Shown one piece after another: positions 20,028-30,900 of a stretch of 49,749 bases of DNA (positions within the stretch are counted from its first letter, which is position 1; each line of letters starts with the position of its first letter). Below the pieces are notes generated by a model. The model ran no database searches and was not told where the DNA came from. It saw only the letters and a list, made by a program, of their open reading frames with translations. Source of the stretch: a virus; IMG/VR virus record IMGVR_UViG_3300010885_056891, positions 1-49,749 of that record; one strand, 5' to 3'. Made by a program: the position numbers and the translations under genes.

Positions 20028-23000
20028 TTAAAAAGAGCTAGCTACTTCATCATATGGGTTCTTCCCAGCCTGAGGAGCTCTACGATACATAGTAGTGTTC
20101 ATATTGAATTTTCCTAACCCCATAGCTTCTTGTCTAAAGTTAGAAACGTCTTTTGTATTTCCATACAAATTAACTTTATAATCTATACTTGGGTTATAAA
20201 CTGTATCCCCTATCTGTGGAATTTCAGCCATCCTCTTAGGGTAATTATCTTCATAAGCTGATCCTCCAGGAAGAAGTGGCGGGCCCTGTATGTCTTCTTG
20301 GCTTCTATCTTTCATCCCCTGATAAGCAAAGCTTCCAATAACCAAGGCTCCTGCTGCTATAACTGAATTTTTAAATAATTTATTTTCTTGGAATAAGTTT
20401 TTTAAACTTCCGTCTTTTATGAATTCACCAATTCGTTTAAACTGAGCTTTAGCAACAGATACTTCTTCGCCCGATATTACTCTTTCTAAATCTTTACCAA
20501 CCGCAGTAGTTGGCGCAGGAGCAGCAGTGGTTGGTCTTCCAATGAAATCTAAATCTGTTTTAAATTCATCTGCTAATTCAGAATACTTTGTATGAGCCAT
20601 AACCGCATCAAGCCTATTAGACATTGTTGTTCTGACTTCATTCATATTCCTGTTATTAAATACTTGTTTTTGTATCTCAGCATTGTCTGATAATAAAGCC
20701 AGTATGTCCAATTGAGTCGATGAAGGATCATGCAAAACTCCATACGCTGAAGCCTGCAAAATTTGCTCTGCTGTTTGTCCTGCCCTTGAAGAAAGATTTT
20801 CACTTGTTGTTGGCCCTAAAATATTTAAAGTTTTAAATACATCATCACTGTCTATTATATTCTTTGAATACGCATAGTTTCTTTTTATCTCTGCTGCTGA
20901 AAATAATTCCCTTAAATTGTTAGAGATTGTTCCACCAGACCCTGTGAAATCTTCAAGTACTGATTTTGGAAAATAATTTAAATCATCATAAATAAATTCT
21001 TTACCAATTTGATCGCTTCTTTTTTTTAAAGTATTTATCATTTCTTCTACAGATACACCAGATCTACGAGCTGCTTCTCTTATGTCACCTGTCACCGTAT
21101 CGCCCATTTTAAGTTTTCTTTGATACAACTCAAATGTTGCTTCATTATTTAGTTCGCTCATATCTACTCTGAAATTTGATATCCTAGAAGCTTCTTCTGT
21201 GTGTTTTTCTAAAAGATAATCTGCTGCCCTTCTAGCTTCTTCTGTATATTCAAATGAAGCTAAAGCTGGATTTATTGTTCTACTTCTATACCTAATATTA
21301 TTCATTGCTTCTAGGTTTGCAGCAGCGACTGTGCCCGCACCATGTAACCTGGAGAGGGTAGCATAGGCGTGTTGTTCGTTGGCTCCAAAAAGTTTTATAA
21401 GCGCATCTCTTCTTCCTTCTGGGCTTACAGGCAATTGGTCATCGGATAACTGTCCCAATATATCTTTGAATACACTCGAGTCAGAAGCCCCAGTCTGTAT
21501 CCCGCTAGATATGCCTCTGATCATAGACTCTAGGTCAACTACTTGGGCTCTTCCTTTCAATAATTGTTGATCAATCTTTGGCAGGAATCTTTCCTTAAAT
21601 TTTTCAGCTGCTGCGGCGTCTCTAACTGCCATCTCAGTTGCCAACTCCATCACTTGTGCGTACTCCGTGCCAACACGTCTACCAAGATTTTCTATTGCTT
21701 GTGACCCAATATCATTTATTGATCCACCAGCTTTACGTATTTTTTCCACAGCCCTTAAAGCTGCATTTACGTCAGATGACCCATCTATCGCTGTCGTGAC
21801 TGTTGCTAAACTATCCCTCAATATATCCATATTATGAAGCAAAGATGGCATAACTCCAGAAGCGCTCTTGGAAAAGTCAATTGCAAGTTCTTGAGAAACT
21901 AAACCTATTTGATGTTCAAGAATTTTTCTAATTCTTCCTTCTTGCCCACCCATATTTATTAAATGTTCTACTAAATCTTGCGTTTGATTCAACTTAGATC
22001 CGACTAACATTGTTCTATTAACATACGTCCCCAGCATTGCTGCTTCTTCTGAAGTGGCAACACTAAACATTTTATTAAAAATAGATTGTTCTTTTATTGC
22101 GGCTAAAAATGGATTGTCTATATTTTTTTCAAATACTTTGTTTACTTCATCAAATTGAGATTTTTCTAAAGCTTCTTTTAATTGATTATAAACTGAAGAA
22201 TCTAAAGAATTTTTATATGAATCATTTTCAAGAAGTTCTTTAATCTGATCTTTTATTAAGAAGCCTTGTTCTAAATTATACTTTTTATTTTCTTCTTCAA
22301 ATATTTTGAAAATTCCAGGCCTTGTATACTGTGGATTGTTTGCTAGTGATGAAGAACCCTGTCGTTCAATTGACCTAAGTATTCTTCTGTTGTGAGCACC
22401 AGCTACGCCTTCCATGGAACCGTCAAGCATTCTTAAGCCAGCTTTACCTTTAGACTCCGCGAAATCAAAGATGCTTATGACAAGTTGTTCTGCTTCGTCT
22501 GCATTTATAGTTTTGTATTTTTTGTCATTCCAAAGAACAGAATAAAGATCGTCTAAGGATGAGGCCCTTACACCACCAGCTGATGATCTGTAGTCTTCTA
22601 GTAGTCCTCTAAATCTTTCGTTTTGAAAATATGACCTTAGTGTTCCTTCGTCTAAATTTGCTTTTGCATATATTGATTCTTCTGGACCAGAAGGCTGTCT
22701 ATACATGCCAAACAAAAGTCTTTTCTTATCACCGTTATCTTTATACGTCATCATCTTAGTTAAGACTTTGTCGTCCAAGTCGAAACCACCCAAAGATTCA
22801 TAGAACCTATTTGTCATTCCAGGACCAAACAAAACTCTATTGTCATCTACCCTAAACTCTAAAAGCTGTGCTGCTATTTCCCCGCCAACTCCTTTCATTC
22901 TTACACTAGCCATCCCAGAAAGATTTTCCGTTGCTGCCGTACCACCTTGGAATGCTGCGTTCTCGGTGCTCAATGCAAATCTTCTAACGTCAGGTAACGC

Positions 23001-24935
23001 TGGCAAGTACGTTGCAACGTTGCCCTTAACTTGTACTCTATACATTTCAGAAGCATGGAGGCTGGCTAACATGTTCATCATTCTTGGAGAATCTTTTGGC
23101 GATATCCCAGATTGATGCATCTCTAATAGGTCTCTTGCGAATTGTTTATTTCTAATTCTTGTTTCAGTCATGTACTCTGGCAGATAATCCAGCTCATCAT
23201 TAAAGACTGTTCTTTGTAACATTTCCTTTATTCTTGGTGGCAATATATTTTGATCAATAGAGGTATTGAATTCTTGCATTATTTCGCCAGAATATCTTTT
23301 CATATTTTCTATATCATAATCTGAGGCAAAAAGTTCACCAAGAAACGAAGTAGAAACTGGGTCAGAATAAACTGTATCACTACTGCTTCCTAAGCCGCTA
23401 AAAATAAATCCTTTGAAATTAAAACCTAAATCACCCTTAATAGCTTCCTCATCTAAGATGCCCGCAAAGCCAGAAAATAAACCTTTTTTATTTCCTATTA
23501 AATCAAAATTTGCAAAATTAGCAGCGGACTTTATTTGTTCTTCACCAGTACCTCCTCGCAAAGTTACTTGGTACAAATTGTTTGCTCTTGACACTACATC
23601 ATATTGTCTTTGCATTTCGTAAAGCTGCTGCTCTAAGGCTTCTGCTTCTTGCCTGCTTCTACCTGTTATGCCAAGTTTTAAGTCTGCGCGTATTTCTTTT
23701 ATTTGAGTTTGTAATCCATTTATAGATCCCTGCAGTGTATCCATTTTATAGGTTCTTAACCTATCGTTGATTACGGATATACCGTCAAACTCTCTCTTTA
23801 CACCTTTCATTATTCTTTCTATTGACTTATATTCATTGCTATCTTTACCAAAAGTTTTTTCAACGTTGCCTAATAATTCTTTTGAGCTATTTGATCGTCC
23901 AACTAAATCTTTAATTTTTTCAGTTGAAAGAATTCCTTTATCTAAACTTTCTGTTGATAAATTATCTATAGTAGCTTTTACTAAATTTGTGTCTAAAAGT
24001 TCATCTATTAAATTATATTCAACACCACCCTGTTTTGTAATAAAATTTTGTCCAACACCAGAAATAACTTTACCATCAGCATCATAAACTAAGTCTGTGG
24101 ATCTGCCTCCAAATCCCATATACTTTCTAAGGTAGTCGATACCTGAATCAACCCTTAAAACCCTGTCCTCAATAGAAGTTCCAACACCAGGAGCCCCTAT
24201 GGCCCTCATTATGTCTTCTTCTGACATTAAGGCATCTCTTTCAGAAAAGAATGCTCTTAAACGTTTTGGCAATTTGTTAACAAAGCCAGGCATTGCTGCG
24301 TCACCTAACGCTGACTGCAGTTTTTGTTGATTCAATAATCCTGATCCTAGGATTGTGCTCATCATATGGATTTGAGCAGATGACAATGCTTTTTGTTCTC
24401 CGCCGACTAAAGCTTTCATTGTTAAGAAAGCTCCACCTTCTCCATCAACAATTGGAACAAAACCTATACTAAGTTTTTCTAGCTCTTTTGCCGCCAAAGT
24501 TGCACCCTTGCCCCCTTCGCTTTTGCTAGTTAGAATTTGCATCATCAATGTACTTGGATCTATATCACCAAGACCAATTCTTCCTAGTTGTGACTTTTGA
24601 AGATCGGTTGCAGAAGTTAATCTTGTTTGAAGATTTTCGAGCACAGAACCTGCTTGAGAAAATCTAGTATCATAAAATTCAGAACCAAGCTTAGATGCTC
24701 CATACCTTAATTCTGTGTAGTCTGTTAATAAAAATCTTTTAGCTTCCAAGAAAGCTTCACCAGGAGTGTCTGATCTTTGACCGGTAACGGATGATACATA
24801 ACTAATTTTTCCAGTAGTTGGATCTTTTTCAATTCTTATTGCGCCTGTTCTACCAAGCTCAGTTCTAGCCAAGCCAGCTTTAGCAGCATACTCGGCTTTT
24901 CTAGGATTATTAAATAGTTCGTTTATTGGTATCAT
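20028..24935 (-). CDS. Giant tail protein, second tape-measure-type protein (1635 aa)
   Basis: The protein has 1635 residues, is largely helical and charged, and has no enzymatic motif that I can see. Long amphipathic helices run through the middle (GRSRQEAEALEQQLYEMQRQ; ESLDKGILSTEKIKDLVG). One hydrophobic segment lies near residue 1535 (FKNSVIAAGALVIGSFAYQG), like the single membrane-type segments of tape measures. The C-terminal 90 residues are Pro/Gly/Tyr-rich. Its ATG overlaps the stop of the 2187-residue gene (TAATG), so the two are translated together. It could be a second tape-measure component, a tape-associated hub plug or an ejected internal protein. Size and position support a tail-lumen protein. 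Confidence 0.6.
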   Translation of the reverse strand: MIPINELFNNPRKAEYAAKAGLARTELGRTGAIRIEKDPTTGKISYVSSVTGQRSDTPGEAFLEAKRFLLTDYTELRYGASKLGSEFYDTRFSQAGSVLENLQTRLTSATDLQKSQLGRIGLGDIDPSTLMMQILTSKSEGGKGATLAAKELEKLSIGFVPIVDGEGGAFLTMKALVGGEQKALSSAQIHMMSTILGSGLLNQQKLQSALGDAAMPGFVNKLPKRLRAFFSERDALMSEEDIMRAIGAPGVGTSIEDRVLRVDSGIDYLRKYMGFGGRSTDLVYDADGKVISGVGQNFITKQGGVEYNLIDELLDTNLVKATIDNLSTESLDKGILSTEKIKDLVGRSNSSKELLGNVEKTFGKDSNEYKSIERIMKGVKREFDGISVINDRLRTYKMDTLQGSINGLQTQIKEIRADLKLGITGRSRQEAEALEQQLYEMQRQYDVVSRANNLYQVTLRGGTGEEQIKSAANFANFDLIGNKKGLFSGFAGILDEEAIKGDLGFNFKGFIFSGLGSSSDTVYSDPVSTSFLGELFASDYDIENMKRYSGEIMQEFNTSIDQNILPPRIKEMLQRTVFNDELDYLPEYMTETRIRNKQFARDLLEMHQSGISPKDSPRMMNMLASLHASEMYRVQVKGNVATYLPALPDVRRFALSTENAAFQGGTAATENLSGMASVRMKGVGGEIAAQLLEFRVDDNRVLFGPGMTNRFYESLGGFDLDDKVLTKMMTYKDNGDKKRLLFGMYRQPSGPEESIYAKANLDEGTLRSYFQNERFRGLLEDYRSSAGGVRASSLDDLYSVLWNDKKYKTINADEAEQLVISIFDFAESKGKAGLRMLDGSMEGVAGAHNRRILRSIERQGSSSLANNPQYTRPGIFKIFEEENKKYNLEQGFLIKDQIKELLENDSYKNSLDSSVYNQLKEALEKSQFDEVNKVFEKNIDNPFLAAIKEQSIFNKMFSVATSEEAAMLGTYVNRTMLVGSKLNQTQDLVEHLINMGGQEGRIRKILEHQIGLVSQELAIDFSKSASGVMPSLLHNMDILRDSLATVTTAIDGSSDVNAALRAVEKIRKAGGSINDIGSQAIENLGRRVGTEYAQVMELATEMAVRDAAAAEKFKERFLPKIDQQLLKGRAQVVDLESMIRGISSGIQTGASDSSVFKDILGQLSDDQLPVSPEGRRDALIKLFGANEQHAYATLSRLHGAGTVAAANLEAMNNIRYRSRTINPALASFEYTEEARRAADYLLEKHTEEASRISNFRVDMSELNNEATFELYQRKLKMGDTVTGDIREAARRSGVSVEEMINTLKKRSDQIGKEFIYDDLNYFPKSVLEDFTGSGGTISNNLRELFSAAEIKRNYAYSKNIIDSDDVFKTLNILGPTTSENLSSRAGQTAEQILQASAYGVLHDPSSTQLDILALLSDNAEIQKQVFNNRNMNEVRTTMSNRLDAVMAHTKYSELADEFKTDLDFIGRPTTAAPAPTTAVGKDLERVISGEEVSVAKAQFKRIGEFIKDGSLKNLFQENKLFKNSVIAAGALVIGSFAYQGMKDRSQEDIQGPPLLPGGSAYEDNYPKRMAEIPQIGDTVYNPSIDYKVNLYGNTKDVSNFRQEAMGLGKFNMNTTMYRRAPQAGKNPYDEVASSF

Positions 24936-27900
24936 TACCTAACACCTGCTGAAATGTCAATGCTGCTTGATCCAAAGGTATTTGCTACTGGAGTAATTGT
25001 TCCAGATACACCGGAGCCACTAAGAAGCTTTCTTAATTTTCCAAGTATATCATCCTTATTTTCTTGTTTATTAAATTGAGGAAAAGCTGGATTAGCTAAG
25101 TTTGCTTCTTTTATCTGTTGTGGATAGTAACCCATTTGTGACATTTCTAGACCCATGTTTTGACCTATCTTAACTTTTACATGATCTAAATTAGTATTTG
25201 GATGCCACCCTTCCCAATTCAAATCTGGTAACTCATGCCTGCTAAAGTACTCTGCTAAATCAGGTTTATCCTCAACTGGCATCCCCCATGCAGCTTCGTA
25301 TATTCTTCTTTCTAATCTTCCAGAAGTAGACAATATAGCTTTACGTTCAGATTCTGGAGCATTAATCATTTCTGCAAAGTGTTCTCTTTTTCTTTTAGGT
25401 ACTGCTAAAGAAAGAGTTTCTATTGGGGCCCCGTATATGTCAGCTCCATACATAGTTCTTTTTGCGGCTTGCCTATATTGGTTTGCTTCAAATCCACTAC
25501 CCGATTGTTGCGCCATAGAAGATAATCTAGAGTACTTAACATAATTCAACATATCGGTATATTCTTCGAGTGCTAACTCTTTTTTTCTTACCTTAGGAAT
25601 AAATCTTTCTCCAGTGACTGCTTGTCTAGCATTTTCATACGTTGACGCAACTAATCCTGTTGCTGCGCCAACAAATCCACCAAAAGCTTTTCCTTTAGGA
25701 GTTCTACCAAATGCTGTGCCAACAGCTAACAAAGCTCCAGAAGCAGCTACTGGATTTCTTTGTGTAGCCTTGTAAACCATCGGTTTAATAAAACTTTCAA
25801 AAGGCCTTTGCCACTGAGGAAAGGTAGAACCATAAACGTTTCTTCTTTCCCAATCTTCTTGGGCTGTTCTATTTTGTAAAAATTTAGTATTAAAAATTGT
25901 ATCTCTATGTGCTAAATATTCTTTTGTTCTTTCAAACTTATATCTTCTATCTGATACACCCAACTCAGAAGCTGTCTTATCTTTGTATTCATACCTACTA
26001 AAATTATATTTTTTAGTTGTTTCAGCTACTCTGTTTCTTATCTCTTCAACTTTTATTTTTTGATCTGGAGAAAGATTTTTTGAATCTATAGAAGCATTTA
26101 ATTGTTTAAATTGATTTGAGTATGGCGCAACATCAGCTAGTATGCTCAGCTGATCGACTAAACCATATCTTCCTGTTTCGTCAGAATTTAATGTATTAAA
26201 TCTTTCATAACCTTTACCGGGTAGTCTTAGTTCACCTTCTGCAATTCGTGTAAAAGGATCGCCTCTTGTAAAGTCAGTAAAATACTCTGCACCTGGGAGG
26301 AACGGATACTGTTGTCCCATAGTATTTTTTATTGGATTTAAATAATCTACTCCTGATCTTTCCTTAGGAATAAATCTTCTTACTATTTCTGAAAATTCTA
26401 AGTTACCTAAAGCTCCTTGTGCCGGCAGTGGAAGGTCGCCAGCACCACCAAGATTTAGATCCCAAAACGCTCTTGTTGTTCCATATGCTTTTGAAGCGGA
26501 TTGCAAAGTTGCTCTATCTGGTTGGTAGTCATTGTTACCAAAACCAAATTTTTCTCTAAGAGAAGAAAAACCAAAACCGTAGATACCAGCCATTTCTTGA
26601 GCCCTATATCCAAAATCCCCCAATTGCATTTGAGCCGACCCAGGTGATATAGGTGCTCCAGTAGGAACTATTTGTGCTGGCATTACCCCGCGTTGTTTTG
26701 TTGGACCGTATGCCATTTGCATCAGTGGTTGGTTCAATCCAGCTATTGTGCCCTTAGTTAATCTCCCAGCCGTATACAAAGGAGTACCACCAGCAGATCC
26801 ATATTTTGCGTTAGATGATGTTAACATCCCCGGACCAGGTCCTACACCACCACCACTGCCGCCACCAATTCCTCCTCCAGAAGAACCAATATATGGCGTT
26901 GCATTATAAGCACCCGATTGACCAGCTTGAACATAGTTTTGTAAGCCTTGTGTTAATTCTTGTTCATGCATTAGCACTTGTGGTTTTAAAACTTTTCCAA
27001 GGGTTGCATTCAACAAAGGTACGGCCGGACCAAACGGACCAGAAAAATATTCTCCAGTTACAGGATATGGTCTATCCTCATAGTGTTTTTTTTCAAACCT
27101 ATAAGGGTCTATCGGCCTTAGTGGAGAGATATCATTGTAATACAAAAACTTTTCCATCGGACTGCCATAAGTATCCGAGGTGAACATTGCTCCACCTTGC
27201 AGTTTTCTATACCAAGATGGCCTGTAGTATTGTACTTTGCCTCCAGCAAATGGTGTATTGCCAAGCGGCCAAAAGCGACCCTGTCTTATAGGGACAAGAC
27301 CTTCTGTTAATTGTTTCTTCTTGTCTTCGTAAGAAGAACCACCAGGTGTAACGCCAGAAAAAATTGATCTTGCTTCAACTACTCCACGTGCTGCTTTAGT
27401 CGTAAAGAATGGTGAATAAACTCTTTCTCCATTTTTATCTTTTGGCTGAGTGTATCCACCTATTGTCCTGTCCACTGTCATCGCTGCTGTACCAGCCGCA
27501 AAAATAGGAAGAACTCTCTTTCCAACCATCCCACGCATATACAGATCAAGAGGACCATTAAACTTAGATGTATTTAACTGCATGCCTAAAGTGCCAAAGT
27601 ATCTATTTAAACGTTCAACACCTTGAGAAACTGCTGTGCCAGCTGTAGAATAATTTTCTGGATTCTTATAAGTGCCAATTCCTAATGCGCTTTTAATTGC
27701 TCCAAATGGATTTTTATCAAAAACAGTTCCAAACGTTGGGACAAAAGTGATAGATTGGCCAGAGCCTAATGGGTCTATGCTAAATTCGCTTGGCTTAAAT
27801 GCTGCTGTTCCAAACTTTCTTCTACCCAAAGGAGCTAATGCGCTGAATGGCCTTCTTAAGCCAGTACTTATTAACGATTCTGTTCCACGTGTAAATGGGT

Positions 27901-30900
27901 CAAATAAAGACCTAGCTGCTGTTCCACCTGATGAACTAGATGTAGTTATCTTTAATAATGCTTCAACTGCGGCTCTTGCATTTTGTTCAGAAGAAATAGA
28001 TTGATTAAAAGTTGTATATGCACTAATATTAAATAGAGTTGATAGTGCTGCCGCTTGTGCCTCTGCATATTGTGAAGCTGGTATAGATTTTTTTAAATTT
28101 GTTAAAACATTTTGTATGTTAACGAACATGCTTTCGGTAGTAGAACCGCCTTGACCCAGCACTGCGTTTGTTTGCGAAACGTATCTAAATATTTCGTTTT
28201 TTAATTCATCAAGTCTAGTTGTAATTGTTGATGATTTACCAGAAGATTGCGCAGCGGCGGCTAGGTCAGATTCCTTAATTATGTTTCTTATTCTTGAATA
28301 AGATTCTTCTAAGAACCTTGGATCAATTCCTCTCTCCCTAGCTTGCGCAGAGAGCATAGGTTTCATTTCTTCTAATCGAGCAACTAGATCTCTTGCCTGC
28401 TGAGGAGTTCTAACTTCTGATACTTTGCTCAATCCAGATCTTGTAAAAGTTTCAGGAGCTACAGTTTCAAGCTGTCGCATTATCTTATCTGTAAAACCGT
28501 AACCAAAAGTTCTCTTCCTGAATATATCAGTTCCTTTTAGTATTTCAGATTCACTATAAGTATTGCTAATTTTTCCAGTTGAATCTATTAAATTATATTT
28601 TTCTCCAACTTTATTTAATCTAAATGGTTTTCTAGCGCCACCCTCTTTCATCATTACTTCTTCGCCCCTTAACAGGCGAGATATAACTTGAGGATTATTT
28701 ATATCTTCAGATCTATTGCGGAACCTTGAAAGCAAACCAAACAATGAGTTTGGTTGATCGGCATCAATGTCCATTGCATTTTTAAAACGCCTTGATCTTT
28801 CAGAGTTACCTAAAACAAAATCTAAAAACTTTGAACCAGATTTTCCATCTACATCATAAGCTGGAGTTCCAGACATGCCGGCAGCAAATCGTGCATGCTT
28901 GGTAAGCATTTCGGTACTTCTAGTTGGCAGTGGTCGGTAGGTTCCTCTTAGAGTTTCTCCAAAAGTTTCTCCAGAAAATTCATTTGTTGAATAAGAAGTT
29001 ACTCTTCCTTTGCTTCCTTTAGTTGAATGCCAAATGTGGAAATCTGATCTAGTGCCAGGAAGATCGCCAAATGGTTGTACTGTTGATCCAGGTGAGTATT
29101 GTAGTGGTCCCTTTTGTGCTATTTCGGCAAAAGATCTGCGGCCAAATAAATCTGCTGGGTTAAGTTTAATGACTGGGATGTGTAGGTCTGACGCAAAAAA
29201 GTTTGCAACATTTTTAAATGACGTTTTAATAGAACTAAAATCTAATGTTTGTCCAGACCTTGTCTGGTAAACTCCTTCTAATTTATTAAAACCTATAGAC
29301 TTAGATACTGGGTCATCTATGGCCATTCTTCCAGCTAGGTTTTTTATTATAGATTGTTCTCTACCGGGTAGATGTGCAAATTTACCCTTGTCTACCGCTT
29401 CGCTTATTAAAAGCGGCTTCATGCCAAATAGATTGAAGTTTCCGTCAAATATTCCTGAGGTTATTTTTTTGTTTCTAATTAAAAAAGATTTTAAATTTGT
29501 AAAATCATTTGGATCGAATCCTCTATTAGCCAAACCATTTCTAACTATATCTTCGGATACCATCCTTCCTTCTAAATCTTTTAATGGTATCCCTAATACT
29601 TGAGCTGTTTTTCTTTGTAAAAATTGTTTCTTTACGCTATTCAGTGGGCCAACAAAATCTTGATATACAGCTTTTTCTGGTTTTAGGATAGAAGAGGCGC
29701 GGTCAACTAAATCGTTTCTGAACATTGAAGTCCATTGGTTTTTAATTTTTAGCTTTACACCATGTTGAAATTCTTTACTAGTGAAGAATGCATTAGTTTC
29801 TTCTACAACTTCTTTTAAAAATTGATCTGATGTTTTTCCTGCTCCTGCAACATTTGCCAAAGCTGTTTCGTAATCTTTTCCACCCTTAACGCCTTTAAGT
29901 CTATCAAGTAGTATGTCAAAGTAGCTTTCTTCATCTCCATGGATTTTCATCTTTCCAATTGAGATCATATTGGTTGGATGAGTTTTAGCTCCTGGAGTTA
30001 TAACCTTAATTTGATTAACAAAATTATCAGTTTCTTTTGGATCTAAACCTTTAGATGAAAGTCTTTGGCTTAATAGTTTTTTGTATTCACTTTCTTGTTG
30101 ACCCAGATAAAATTCAGACCTAGTAAAACTTGAATCCCCAGGACCACCTGCACCCCAAATTGACACCTGGTTAGCCATCTTGGATAGCCTGCTAGAGTAC
30201 TGCGCCTGTATCTTTTGCATTGCAGAAACTACATCTGCGGACCTTGGACTAGAAGAAGATAATACTCTTGAATGCTCTATCGAATTCTGCAGAGCGTCAT
30301 AGGCTTTCCCATAAACCCTAAACTGTTCTGTACCTGCTCTTATGCCTGCATTCAAACCCCTGAAAGCTGGTATGGTATCTACTAGCCCGGGGCCCATTTC
30401 CCCCTCAGAGCTTCTAACGCCAAATGCGAGGGCTTTAGCATAATTCGTAGCTCTCTTCATTCCCGGGTCTCTAGCCCCTCTAGAGGCCTCGTAGGCGGCT
30501 CTGGCGCCCTTTCTGGCCTTGTGTAGGGCATCAACGAATCTAGGTTGCTCGTTGGCCCCCATGGCTGTCGTAGCAGCGTTAAATGCCCCTGAGGATTGAG
30601 CTGACTTTTTTAAGAATGCATTCCCAGCAGTAGCCATATCATGGCCAACTTCTCCAAGAACTTCAGTTAAGTTTACAAACCCTTTTGCTGCCTTTTGCTT
30701 TATTGGGCTCAAGTCCGATATGCTGGCCATAGAATACTTGAAAGTATTAAGCGAACTCTTGGACGCATTAACAGCTGCTCCACCACCTTCGAACGGCATT
30801 ATCATTGTTGCCATAGTTGTTACGGATGTTTTTACAAAATCGCTTACAACATCGGCAGGGTTATACCAATTTATTTTTTTTCTTTTATCATCTTTTCCAA

